A stretch of DNA of 50,052 nt from Eubacteriales bacterium (lineage in GTDB: Bacteria; Bacillota; Clostridia; Lachnospirales; Lachnospiraceae), in assembly GCA_030524125.1 (NCBI GenBank), contig JAUNHB010000010.1, forward strand, positions 1 through 50,052, given 5' to 3'. A program made the position numbers and the translations under genes. The notes below the pieces were generated by a model. The model searched no databases, had not been told where the DNA came from, and saw only the letters and a list, made by a program, of their open reading frames with translations. This document shows, piece by piece, positions 1-8,059 of the stretch (position 1 is the first letter of the stretch; each line of letters starts with the position of its first letter).

Positions 1-52
1 GTACGCACGGTGGTGTGAGAGGACGGCGGTTAATCACCGCCTCCTACTCGAT
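1..52 (+). mobile_element. 3' end of a group II intron (domain V tail and domain VI)
   Basis: The first bases look like the end of a bacterial group II intron RNA. Positions 1-16 resemble the 3' strand of domain V and the linker. Positions 17-49 fold as domain VI: GAG/CTC, AGGA/TCCT and GGCGGT/ACCGCC pair around loop 31-35, leaving A46 bulged on the 3' side, as expected for a branch-point adenosine. The intron would end near CTCGAT, about position 52. The rest of the intron and its reverse transcriptase would lie left of the window. The end is 14 bases from the stop codon of the leftward cupin gene. The call rests on the fold and remembered intron ends. Confidence 0.72.
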
Positions 53-66
53 TGGCAGCTTGCAGC

Positions 67-417
67 TTAATAGGTATAGTTCTCGATCTCCACCTTGTCC
101 ACCTCCTGATACGGAGCCAGCGTGGAGATCATCTTGATCGGCTTGTCGTAGCTGTTCTTGCAGTAGTGCACCTCTCCGGGCTCGATGTGGATGAGCTGGC
201 CGGGGTACATGTGGTTGACGACGCCGTCCACCACGATGTCGATCTCGCCCTCGAGAATGAAGAAATCCTCCTCCATCACGTTGTGATAGTGCGCCTTAAA
301 ATCCTGACCGGGCATGAACTGCACGACGGCGAAGTTCATGCGGGGGCCTTTCATCAAATATTTCGGACCGCTGTCGCCGAAACGGTACTCTCTGTCTTTT
401 TCATCAACAATATACAT
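67..417 (-). CDS. Single-domain cupin protein at the end of the lsrR-lsrK operon
   Basis: This is a 116-residue single cupin barrel. Metal-ligand candidates are H43 and H45 (HYH), E49/E50, and H84 in the second motif (PGEVH), so it probably binds a divalent metal. No signal peptide or membrane segment is seen, so it should be cytosolic. The ATG follows AAAGGAG by about 8 bases and lies 27 bp after lsrK, which suggests cotranscription as the third gene of lsrR-lsrK-cupin. Small cupins often act as isomerases or epimerases on sugars and keto-acids. The Lsr pathway needs an isomerase (LsrG, a ferredoxin-fold protein) that is not encoded here, so this cupin is a candidate replacement. That role is inferred from context; the cupin fold is well supported. 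Confidence 0.88.
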   Translation of the reverse strand: MYIVDEKDREYRFGDSGPKYLMKGPRMNFAVVQFMPGQDFKAHYHNVMEEDFFILEGEIDIVVDGVVNHMYPGQLIHIEPGEVHYCKNSYDKPIKMISTLAPYQEVDKVEIENYTY

Positions 418-444
418 GCTGCTGATCTCCTTTCCCTTTCCTGT

Positions 445-2010
445 TTATAATCCGGGCGCGACCCACATGGGTTTCGTGACGCCGTCATTGACAAGCTGAA
501 GCTGCGCCGCGTAGACCTTTCTCCACGTGGCGTAGAGCTGATCGTACACCTGTCGGTGCTCCGGGTTGGGCGTGAAGACGCGGTCCCATTTGACCGTGCG
601 CGCCGCGCCCTCCTCGATGCTCTTGTAGAGTCCGACGCCGTAGCCGGCCAGGATCGCGGCTCCCAGAGCGGTGGCCTCCTTGACTTCGGGGACGCGCACC
701 GGCATTCCCAGCACGTCCGCCAGGATCTGCGACCAGAGCGGGCTTTTGGAGGCTCCGCCTGCAAAGATGATCTCGGACGGCATATTTCCGGTGGCTTCCT
801 TCACCAGCTCCATATGCCCCTTCACGAGGAGGGCGGTATTTTCCAAAATGGCCCGGTAGAAGGTGTAGCGGTTGAATTTTTCCGGATCCAGCTCAAAATT
901 GGTGAAGGTGGGAGCCGCGTGCTTCCAACCGATAAAGTTCATGATGTCGCTGAACGCGCATACCATGCCGTAGCTTCCGGCGGGGATCTTTTCGGCCTCT
1001 CGGTTCATGACGTCGTAAGGATCCGTCCCTTCCTTAGCAGCCTGCTCTTTCTCTGCCTGGCAGAAGCCGTCACGGAACCAGCGCATGACCAGACCGGGCT
1101 TGAAGGCGAGAGCCTCATACTGCCAGACGCCGGGGACGGCGTGACAGTTGACGCGCACGCGGCAGCCGGGATCGGTGGCCCCGCTGTCGGTGTTGAACTC
1201 ATACTGCCAGAAGCTGCCGCCGAAGACGGCTGCCTGGCCGGGCAGCGTCGCGCCCACGCCGATGGTGCCAAGCTGGCAGTCGCCGCCGCCCACCACCACG
1301 GGAGTTCCCGCGAGCAGACCGGTGTCCTTCGCGCCCTTTTCGCTGACGCTGGCCAGAACCGTGCCGCACTCGGCCACCGGCGGGAAAATGTCGCCCCGCA
1401 GGCCGCATTTCTCGGCGATGGAGGAATCCCACGTCCGGCTCTGCAGATCGAAGATGCCGGTGGTGGAGCCGTTGCTGGGCTCCACGGCCTCGACGCCGGT
1501 CAGCTTCCGGATCAGCCAGTCGTTGAACATGCCCACGGCCGCCGTCTTTTCATAGACCTCGGGCATCTTGTCCTTGACCCACAGAAGACGCGGAAGAGCG
1601 CCGAGCGCGTAGGTCTGTCCGCTCTTTAAATAAATCTCCTTCTCGAGGCCCGGATACATGCGGATGAGACGTCCGACCTCGTCGTCGCTCCGGGCGTCCA
1701 CATTGGCGCAGGCCCAGATCTCGTTCCCTTCATGGTCATAGAGCACGATGCCCTCTCTCATACAGGTGGTGGACACGGCCGCCACCGAAGCGGGATCGAT
1801 GCCCGTCTTTTCAAAGACGCCGCGGACGCACTCGCAGGCCAGAGCCCAGTTGTGGGTCCAGTCGAAATCCATACTGCCCGGATAACGGGGATCCTCCCGG
1901 TGTTCCCATTCCCGCTGGACGCATCCGACCTGAGCGCCGTCCAGAGAGAAGAGAACGGCGCGGACGCTTCCGGTCCCGGCGTCGATCGCCATCAAATACT
2001 GTTCTGCCAT
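445..2010 (-). CDS. lsrK: Autoinducer-2 kinase LsrK (FGGY family)
   Basis: The predicted 521-residue cytosolic kinase phosphorylates the open form of autoinducer-2 (DPD) with ATP, trapping it and making the inducer of LsrR. The N-terminal MAIDAGTGS phosphate loop, the GGGD motif with candidate catalytic base D244, the conserved MREGIVLY and IWACANVDAR stretches, and the C-terminal APGL ending all match remembered enteric LsrK, which has about 530 residues. I chose ATG 2010 over an upstream in-frame ATG because AAGGAGGG precedes it by a normal spacing. It begins 26 bp after the lsrR stop and is followed by the cupin gene. Other FGGY kinases (xylulose, glycerol) are possible in principle, but residue agreement and the lsr neighbours make LsrK very likely. 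Confidence 0.93.
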   Translation of the reverse strand: MAEQYLMAIDAGTGSVRAVLFSLDGAQVGCVQREWEHREDPRYPGSMDFDWTHNWALACECVRGVFEKTGIDPASVAAVSTTCMREGIVLYDHEGNEIWACANVDARSDDEVGRLIRMYPGLEKEIYLKSGQTYALGALPRLLWVKDKMPEVYEKTAAVGMFNDWLIRKLTGVEAVEPSNGSTTGIFDLQSRTWDSSIAEKCGLRGDIFPPVAECGTVLASVSEKGAKDTGLLAGTPVVVGGGDCQLGTIGVGATLPGQAAVFGGSFWQYEFNTDSGATDPGCRVRVNCHAVPGVWQYEALAFKPGLVMRWFRDGFCQAEKEQAAKEGTDPYDVMNREAEKIPAGSYGMVCAFSDIMNFIGWKHAAPTFTNFELDPEKFNRYTFYRAILENTALLVKGHMELVKEATGNMPSEIIFAGGASKSPLWSQILADVLGMPVRVPEVKEATALGAAILAGYGVGLYKSIEEGAARTVKWDRVFTPNPEHRQVYDQLYATWRKVYAAQLQLVNDGVTKPMWVAPGL

Positions 2011-2036
2011 AGTAACCCTCCTTGATTCATATAGAT

Positions 2037-2972
2037 TCACTTGTTATCTCCCAGCTCCAGAACGTCGGCGGCGGTTTTCTCGTCGGTGATCAGGATATCC
2101 AGGTAGCCTCCCCGCAGGGCGGCCAGAATCGCTTCCGCTTTTTTCTTGCCTCCGGCCACGCCGATGGTGTTGCGCATGGTCTTTAACGTTTCCAGAGACG
2201 TGCTCATAAGACGCCCCTCCAGATCCGACGGAACGAGACGCCCGTCCCGGTCGATGAAATGACAGAGCATATCGCCCACGGCCCCCTTCATGGAGAGGAG
2301 CAAAAGCTCGTTCTGGGTGAGCGTGCCGTTGGTGATCAGCGTGGCGTTCTCGTCGATGCCGCCGATACCCACGACCGACATCTGCGCCAGCGTGGCCATG
2401 CTGCGGATCTGCTCCACGCCGGGCTCGCGTTCCATGGCGTCCACGATCTCCGCGTTTGCCATGACGAGAGGCGCGGGCGTCAGATAGAGCTTCGCGTTGA
2501 AAATGCTGGACTGCGTATTGGGCAGGTAATAGCTGACGCCTCCGGTCAGCGACACCACGCTCACCGGAAACTCGCAGATGTTTGCCAGGTGGTTCAGGAT
2601 CCGGCTGGAGGTGTCGCCGTAGCCCATGTTGATGTAGCCGGATTTGTCCAGCCGCTCATGGATGTACATGGCGGCGGCCTGCGCTACGCTCTCGTTGATG
2701 TCCCGGTCGTACATGGGGGACGGCACGACGAACGCGTCCTTCAGGCCGTACTGACTGATGAGCGCGCGCTCCACCTGCATGCGGCCGGTGTCTCCGTCCC
2801 GCACGGAAAAATGGATGACGCCGGTCTTGCGCGCCTTATCCAGAAGACGGTTTACCCGCAGCCTTGGAATGCCGAGATATTCGCCGATCTCCTGCTGCGT
2901 AAACCCTTCTATATAGTAATACCATGCGACCTTCACCAGAAGCTTTTCTTCGTAAGCGTATTCCTTCTCCAA
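2037..2972 (-). CDS. lsrR: Lsr operon repressor LsrR (SorC/DeoR family)
   Basis: This 311-residue SorC-family regulator has an N-terminal helix-turn-helix (about residues 24-46) and a C-terminal sugar-phosphate-isomerase-like effector domain. Phrases such as VAWYYY, GFTQQEIGEYLG, TPAPL, KGAVGD and GVAGGKKKAEAI match enteric LsrR. In enteric bacteria LsrR represses the lsr promoters until phospho-AI-2 binds. A TTG start at 2972 is preferred because GAGGTGG lies 7 bases upstream and gives the usual length; longer in-frame starts fall in the promoter region. The gene is divergent from lsrA, the same layout as in enterics. Repeated AAATGTT sites just after its probable transcription start suggest autorepression. 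Confidence 0.93.
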   Translation of the reverse strand: MEKEYAYEEKLLVKVAWYYYIEGFTQQEIGEYLGIPRLRVNRLLDKARKTGVIHFSVRDGDTGRMQVERALISQYGLKDAFVVPSPMYDRDINESVAQAAAMYIHERLDKSGYINMGYGDTSSRILNHLANICEFPVSVVSLTGGVSYYLPNTQSSIFNAKLYLTPAPLVMANAEIVDAMEREPGVEQIRSMATLAQMSVVGIGGIDENATLITNGTLTQNELLLLSMKGAVGDMLCHFIDRDGRLVPSDLEGRLMSTSLETLKTMRNTIGVAGGKKKAEAILAALRGGYLDILITDEKTAADVLELGDNK

Positions 2973-2989
2973 AATCTGTTCCACCTCTA

Positions 2990-3019
2990 AACAAATGTTG
3001 TAATAATTATCAAATGTTC
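2990..3019. promoter_or_regulatory. Putative LsrR operator: two direct repeats 20 bp apart
   Basis: AACAAATGTT (2990-2999) and TCAAATGTTC (3010-3019) repeat in the same orientation exactly 20 bp apart, about two helical turns. They lie just downstream of the predicted lsrR start point, a normal place for an autorepressor. A third copy of the motif, inverted, sits beside the lsrA ribosome site. Assignment to LsrR is inferred from position. Confidence 0.5.
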
Positions 3020-3032
3020 TTTTTATACGAGA

Positions 3033-3061
3033 AGTGTACCATGAAAAATACGGGATGTCAA
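3033..3061 (-). promoter_or_regulatory. lsrR-lsrK-cupin promoter
   Basis: Read leftward, TTGACA (3061-3056), 17 bases and TACACT (3038-3033) with a TG one base upstream form a sigma-A-type promoter with an extended -10. The start would fall near 3026, about 55 bases before the lsrR TTG codon, with the two AAATGTT repeats in between. Confidence 0.7.
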
Positions 3062-3160
3062 TAAGATTTGCAGCTCTGATACACCCGGAAATATAATGAA
3101 AATAACTAAAATACAAAAAAGTAATTTGAAACGGTTGTGAGAAATTGACAAGAATTTTGG

Positions 3161-3189
3161 TTGACAAATATAGAAAACAAGCGTATATT
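3161..3189 (+). promoter_or_regulatory. lsrACDBF promoter
   Basis: TTGACA (3161-3166), a 17-base spacer and TATATT (3184-3189) form a near-consensus sigma-A promoter. Transcription would begin near 3196, about 54 bases before lsrA. The surrounding ~240 bases are much more AT-rich than the genes. A second TTGACA at 3145 has no matched -10. Confidence 0.78.
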
Positions 3190-3212
3190 ATAGTAAAACA
3201 TAATTTTTGAGT

Positions 3213-3227
3213 TTGAACATTTGTTAA
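3213..3227. promoter_or_regulatory. Putative LsrR operator in the lsrA leader
   Basis: TTGAACATTTGTTAA contains the AACATTTG core found inverted at 2990-3019. It lies downstream of the lsrA promoter and ends 9 bases before the GGGAGG ribosome site, so a bound repressor would block transcription or early elongation. The binding protein is inferred to be LsrR. Confidence 0.45.
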
Positions 3228-3249
3228 AAGGTTGAAGGGAGGAAGTTAC

Positions 3250-4764
3250 TTGCCGGGGAAAACGTTGCTGGACATTAAGAACATTCATAAGTCATTCGGC
3301 ATGAACGCGGTCCTGAAAGGAATCAGCCTGGAGCTTGGCGAAGGAGAGGTGCTGGCCCTGATCGGGGGGAACGGCGCCGGAAAAAGTACGCTGATGAAGA
3401 TCATTATGGGCATCTATCATCAGGACAGCGGAGAACTGTTCGTCAGGGGAGAGAAGGTCACTTCCAATAAGACAAGCACGGCGCTGGCCAACGGTATTTA
3501 CATGGTGCCGCAGGAGCCGCTGCTCTTTCCAAACATGACGGTGGAGGAAAATATCGTCATCGGCTTTGAGCGGAAGGCGTCGGACCTGCACCGGGAGCTG
3601 GTCGAGGTCATGCAGGAGGTGGGATGGGAGCTGGAGCTTTCCAGAAAAGCAAGCAGCCTTTCCATCGCGGAGCAGCAGATGGTGGAGATCCTGAGAGGTC
3701 TTCTGCGCCATGCGAGCATTCTGATCATGGACGAGCCTACCAGCGCGCTGGCATTTGACGAGACGGAGAGCCTGTTCAAGAGCGTCAACGAGCTTCGGGC
3801 CAAGGGGATCGGGATCATCTATATCACCCACCGTCTGGCGGAGGTGTTCCAGATCGCGACGGATGTGGCGATCATGAGAGACGGAAGACTTCCGATCCGC
3901 GGAAAGGTGGAGGAATTTACGAGAGAGATGCTGGTGAAGGGACTGCTTCCGCCGGACACGCAGGAGCAGGAGGCGACGCTCAAGGAGCATCTGAAAAAAA
4001 TCGATTATGAGAACGCTGCGCCGGTGTTTGAGCTTCAGAATTACAGCGGCTACGGCTTTCAGGATATTTCGCTGAAGGTTTACCCGGGAGAGATCCTCGG
4101 GCTGGCGGGAGTGATCGGAGCCGGAAGGACCGAGATCGCCACGACCGTGTTCGGAAGAGACAAGGTGCTGGGCGGAAAGGCCATCCTGGACGGACGGGAC
4201 ATCACGGGACTGTCCACCAGAAAGGTGCTGGAGGCCGGCGTCAACTATGTGCCGGAGGACCGGCATCTCCACGGGCTGTTCAAGATCAGCGACGTGGCGG
4301 CCAACACTACGAGCGCCATGCTGGACGATCCGTCCATGGGCAGGTTCTTCTTGAATAAGAAGGAAGAATACCGGATGACCCAGAAGTATGTGGACGATTT
4401 CCGCACGAAGGTGACGGGACAGGGACAGCTGGTGGGAAGCCTCTCGGGAGGAAACCAGCAGAAGGTGGTCATCGGGCGCAGCCTGTCCACATCGCCGAAG
4501 CTGGTGATCCTGGACGAGCCCACCCGCGGGATCGACGCGGCGGCCAGAGGCGACGTCTATACGATCATCCATGAGCTTCGGAATCAGGGAGTCTCGGTGC
4601 TGCTCATATCATCCGATATGGAGGAGATCGTGGAGCTCTCCGACCGCGTCATGACCGTGTGCCAGGGGCGGATCAACGGAGAATTTACAGGAGAGGACAT
4701 CAATCAGGACAATCTGATGGCGGCCTCCTTCGGTATTACGAAAAGCGCGGAGGTGGAAGCATGA
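3250..4764 (+). CDS. lsrA: AI-2 import ATP-binding protein LsrA
   Basis: This 504-residue protein has two fused ABC ATPase domains, as in sugar importers of the Rbs/Lsr type. The first has a full Walker A (GGNGAGKST, residues 39-47), a signature region and LIMDEPTSAL. The second has the degenerate GVIGAGRTE loop followed by an intact GSLSGGNQQK signature and LVILDEPTRGID. Length and layout match LsrA (~510 residues). It should power AI-2 uptake through LsrC/LsrD at the inner face of the membrane. The TTG start at 3250 follows GGGAGG by 7 bases; an in-frame TTG at 3232 has no ribosome site. The stop overlaps the lsrC start by four bases, implying translational coupling. Confidence 0.93.
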   Translation: MPGKTLLDIKNIHKSFGMNAVLKGISLELGEGEVLALIGGNGAGKSTLMKIIMGIYHQDSGELFVRGEKVTSNKTSTALANGIYMVPQEPLLFPNMTVEENIVIGFERKASDLHRELVEVMQEVGWELELSRKASSLSIAEQQMVEILRGLLRHASILIMDEPTSALAFDETESLFKSVNELRAKGIGIIYITHRLAEVFQIATDVAIMRDGRLPIRGKVEEFTREMLVKGLLPPDTQEQEATLKEHLKKIDYENAAPVFELQNYSGYGFQDISLKVYPGEILGLAGVIGAGRTEIATTVFGRDKVLGGKAILDGRDITGLSTRKVLEAGVNYVPEDRHLHGLFKISDVAANTTSAMLDDPSMGRFFLNKKEEYRMTQKYVDDFRTKVTGQGQLVGSLSGGNQQKVVIGRSLSTSPKLVILDEPTRGIDAAARGDVYTIIHELRNQGVSVLLISSDMEEIVELSDRVMTVCQGRINGEFTGEDINQDNLMAASFGITKSAEVEA

Positions 4765-5765
4765 AGAAGATCGTAAAAGCAAGAGAGTTCAGCAGCTTCC
4801 TGTTTCTGATCGCTCTGTTCCTGATTGTGGGGATCATCAACCCAAGCTTTCTGTCGGCGGACAATCTTACGGCCTGCTTTAATGAGAGCGTGGTTTACAT
4901 TATCGTATCGGCGGGAATGGCGTTCGCCATTTTCATCGGAGAGATCGACGTGTCGGTGGGCGCGAATCTGGGATTTACGGCGACGGTCGTCTCCTGCATG
5001 CTCCGGGACGGAGAGAGCTGGGCGCTGGCCTTCGCGGCGGGGATTGCGGTAGGCGCGCTGATCGGACTGTTCAACGGCTGGGGCGTGGCGGTCATGGGAG
5101 TGCCCTCCCTGATCTTTACGCTGGGCACCAACGGCGTCATGCGCGGCATGATGTACGTGTACACCGGAGGCGCGTGGGTGGAAAACCTTCCGGCGGCCTT
5201 CAAGCAGCTTTACACCACCACGCTTGTGGGAAGCTTGAGCATCTGCTTCGCGGTGACCGCGGTGCTGATCCTGCTCATTCATCTGGTTCTGAGAAATACA
5301 AAACGAGGCAAATACTTTATCGCAGTGGGAGACAATCCTTCCGGAGCAACGCTGGTCGGCATCCCGGCCACGCAGACCAAGGTGGCGGCCTATGTGATTT
5401 GCGGGATCCTGGCGGCCATCGCGGGAATCGTTTTTTCCTCCCGGATCGGCTTTGTGACGGCCACCTCCGGAAACGGCTATGAGATGAAAGCGGTGGCGGC
5501 CTGCGTGCTGGGAGGCATCAGCCTTTCCGGAGGCGTGGGAAGCGTGATCGGATCGTCCATCGGCGCGGTCATCATGGCGAGCATCAGCCGTCTGCTGGTG
5601 TTCATGGGCTTTGGCTCCACCTACGACAACGCCATTACGGGCATCATGCTGATCGTCATCGTGGTAGCCGACGCGCTGATGCAGCGCAGAGCGGCGGAGC
5701 AGAACCGCCGTCAGAGGCTTGCGGCCAGAACCGCGGCCCATGAGAAAGGAGGAGCGGCATCATGA
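4761..5765 (+). CDS. lsrC: AI-2 import permease LsrC
   Basis: This 334-residue integral membrane permease of the BPD_transp_2 (ribose/Lsr) family has about nine or ten hydrophobic segments. The central EIDVSVGANLGF and the VAACVLGGISLSGGVGSV stretch are typical of sugar ABC permeases. With LsrD it should form the heterodimeric AI-2 channel served by LsrA and LsrB. The start is the ATG overlapping the lsrA stop; in-frame codons further upstream lie inside lsrA and lack a ribosome site. The arginine/alanine-rich cytosolic tail (last ~25 residues) overlaps the start of lsrD by four bases. LsrC versus LsrD is assigned by gene order. Confidence 0.88.
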   Translation: MKKIVKAREFSSFLFLIALFLIVGIINPSFLSADNLTACFNESVVYIIVSAGMAFAIFIGEIDVSVGANLGFTATVVSCMLRDGESWALAFAAGIAVGALIGLFNGWGVAVMGVPSLIFTLGTNGVMRGMMYVYTGGAWVENLPAAFKQLYTTTLVGSLSICFAVTAVLILLIHLVLRNTKRGKYFIAVGDNPSGATLVGIPATQTKVAAYVICGILAAIAGIVFSSRIGFVTATSGNGYEMKAVAACVLGGISLSGGVGSVIGSSIGAVIMASISRLLVFMGFGSTYDNAITGIMLIVIVVADALMQRRAAEQNRRQRLAARTAAHEKGGAAS

Positions 5766-6790
5766 ATCAATCCTTTTCTCAGAAAGCAAAACGTTTCCTG
5801 AAGAGCTGGGAGCTGGTGCTGATCTGCATTCTGATCGCGGAGTTTCTCATCTTCGGAGCGGCGAACGAGAAGTTCCTGCGCCCGGCGATGCTCTTCAACA
5901 GCATGAACGATTTCATGTCCATCTGCATCATCTCTCTGTTCGTGACCTTTGTCATGATCACGGGCGGAATTGACATTCAGGCAGGTTCCATCGTGGGACT
6001 GACCTCCATCATCATCGGCGTATCCTGGCAGGATTTCGGATTCAACATCTGGACCGCCGCGGCGCTGGCCCTTGTGGTGGCGGTGATCTGCGGGGCGCTC
6101 TCGGGCTTCTTTGTAGCCTACTGCGGCGTGCAGGCCATGGTGGTCACTCTCGGAGGAAGCTTCCTGTACTCGGGGATCGCGCTCCTGGTATCCAATCTGG
6201 CGTCCACCGCCAGCTATCAGGGAATCAGCGGATTTCCGGAGTACTTTAAGATCCTGTCCAAATACAAACTGTTCGGGCTGATCCCGAGCCAGCTTCTGAT
6301 CTTTCTGGCGCTGGTGGTGATCGCCTATCTGGTGCTCCACAGATCCAAGTACGGAAGAAGGATCTTCCTTGTGGGTGTGAACCAGCAGGCGGCGGAATAT
6401 TCGGGGATCAACACAAGACTGATCATCATGAGCACCTATATGCTCTCGGCCGCCAGCGCGGCGGTGGCGGGCATCGTGCTGACCGCCTATCTCGGCACGT
6501 CCAAGAGCGATCTTGGAGCAAACTTTACGCTGAATATCATCACGGCGGTGGTGCTCGGCGGAACTCTGAGCACCGGAGGAAAGGGAAGCGTGGTCGGCAC
6601 GGCGCTGGCGTCCATGGTCATCGGACTGCTCCGCTTCGGACTTCCGCTCTGCTTCAAGGTGGGAACCCAGTATCTGGATATCCCGGTGGGGATCCTGCTT
6701 CTGGTGGTCGTGGTCGGAAGAGCGGTGGCGGCCAACCCGTCCATGGCGGGACTGTTTGCGGGGCTTAAGAAAAAGAAAGCATCCGCATGA
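5762..6790 (+). CDS. lsrD: AI-2 import permease LsrD
   Basis: This second permease (342 residues) has the same family fold as its upstream neighbour: an ITGGIDIQAGSIVGLTS loop and a VVLGGTLSTGGKGSV motif near the end, with about nine hydrophobic segments. It should pair with LsrC in the membrane. The ATG overlaps the lsrC stop (ATGA) and is preceded by AAAGGAG, which argues for coupled translation. A 74-base gap separates it from lsrB, which has its own strong ribosome site, so lsrB can be made in excess. No terminator is visible in that gap, only a weak 5-bp hairpin. Confidence 0.88.
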   Translation: MNQSFSQKAKRFLKSWELVLICILIAEFLIFGAANEKFLRPAMLFNSMNDFMSICIISLFVTFVMITGGIDIQAGSIVGLTSIIIGVSWQDFGFNIWTAAALALVVAVICGALSGFFVAYCGVQAMVVTLGGSFLYSGIALLVSNLASTASYQGISGFPEYFKILSKYKLFGLIPSQLLIFLALVVIAYLVLHRSKYGRRIFLVGVNQQAAEYSGINTRLIIMSTYMLSAASAAVAGIVLTAYLGTSKSDLGANFTLNIITAVVLGGTLSTGGKGSVVGTALASMVIGLLRFGLPLCFKVGTQYLDIPVGILLLVVVVGRAVAANPSMAGLFAGLKKKKASA

Positions 6791-6864
6791 CGCGCATTCC
6801 ATTTGGTGTTTAGGGGTGGGACCCTAGATATAAAAATCAAAGTTCATAAAAGGAGGAAAGATTT

Positions 6865-8034
6865 ATGAAAAGAAAGGCTTTAGCGATGATGCTGGCTGCA
6901 ACGATGGTCATGGGACTTGCCGGCTGCGGCTCATCCAACGACGCGGCTGCGGACGCCACGCCCGCAGAGGAGACGACGGACGATGCGGCGGCTGCGGATG
7001 ACGCGGAGGCGGCGGACGATGCGGCGGCTTCTGAGGGAGCTTCCATCGAGGGCATGACGGTGGCGTTTATCCCGAAGGTAACCGGAAACGCATTCTTCGA
7101 GTCTGCAAACGACGGCGCGCAGGAGTATGCGGCGCAGTGGGGGATCAACGTAGAGTACATGGGCAACTCCGTCGCAGGAGCGGCAGAGCAGGTTGAGGTT
7201 ATCAACCAGGCCATCAACGCAGGCGTGGACGCGATCTGCATCTCCACCGTGGATGCGGCGGGAGTATCCGACGCTCTGAAGAACGCGCAGGATATGGGCA
7301 TCGTCGTCTGCACGTGGGACTCTGACGCCAATGTGGAGGATCGCTCCCTCATGGTATCCCAGGGAACTCCCGAGGTGCTCGGCGAGATGCTGGTCAGCAT
7401 GAGCGTGGACGCTCTCGAGAAGAGAGGCAAGGATCCGGCGGCTGACGAGATCAAATATTGCTGGCACTATTCGCAGGCGACCGTTACCGACCAGAACTCC
7501 TGGCAGGTGGCAGGCGAGGCTTATATCGCAGAGAACTATCCGAACTGGGTCAACGTAGCTCCGGAGAACTACTACAGCGAGCAGGATGCGGAGAAGGCCG
7601 TCACGGTAGGCGCTTCCGTTCTTGCCAATCATTCGGACATCGACCTGATCATCTGCAACGACTCCACCGCGCTTCCGGGACAGCTTCAGGCGGCCCAGAA
7701 CGCAGGACTTGACAGAGATTCCATCACGATCACCGGATTCGCTTCCCCGAACTCCATCAAAGAGTACTGCAAGGCAGGCGTTCTCTATGAGTGGGGACTG
7801 TGGGACTGCCAGATCCAGGGAGCGATGGGCTGCTATGTGGCCGCATACCTGGCAGCAGGCAACACGGTAGCGGTAGGCGACACCATCTCCATTCCGGGCA
7901 TCGGCGACGTGACGGTTGAGCCCAACGACAGCATCGCTGAGGGCGCGGCTACGGGCGACAGCAACAACGGCGTTGTGCTTCTTCCGGAGAGAGCTGTGTT
8001 TGACGAGAGCAACATGGACAACTACAACTTCTAA
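6865..8034 (+). CDS. lsrB: AI-2 binding lipoprotein LsrB (non-canonical pocket)
   Basis: This 389-residue lipoprotein has a signal peptide ending in LAG-C21, an Asp/Ala-rich linker (about residues 25-58) and a type I periplasmic-binding domain. Conserved stretches include FIPK, TWDSD, TVTDQN, SIPGIGDV and VVLLPER. Aligned by eye to enteric LsrB, the six AI-2 contacts K35, D116, D166, Q167, P220 and A222 become K71, D152, D209, Q210, N265 and S267: four kept and two replaced. Clostridial receptors with altered pocket residues have been shown to bind AI-2, so binding remains likely. It should be anchored outside the membrane and hand AI-2 to LsrC/LsrD. AAAGGAGG lies 8 bases before the ATG. Confidence 0.92.
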   Translation: MKRKALAMMLAATMVMGLAGCGSSNDAAADATPAEETTDDAAAADDAEAADDAAASEGASIEGMTVAFIPKVTGNAFFESANDGAQEYAAQWGINVEYMGNSVAGAAEQVEVINQAINAGVDAICISTVDAAGVSDALKNAQDMGIVVCTWDSDANVEDRSLMVSQGTPEVLGEMLVSMSVDALEKRGKDPAADEIKYCWHYSQATVTDQNSWQVAGEAYIAENYPNWVNVAPENYYSEQDAEKAVTVGASVLANHSDIDLIICNDSTALPGQLQAAQNAGLDRDSITITGFASPNSIKEYCKAGVLYEWGLWDCQIQGAMGCYVAAYLAAGNTVAVGDTISIPGIGDVTVEPNDSIAEGAATGDSNNGVVLLPERAVFDESNMDNYNF

Positions 8035-8059
8035 GCGGCATGGAACGATGAAAGCGGGA

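Noticed and set aside
3232-3249. Earlier TTG start for lsrA
   Set aside because: The GGGAGG ribosome site lies downstream of this codon and fits the TTG at 3250.
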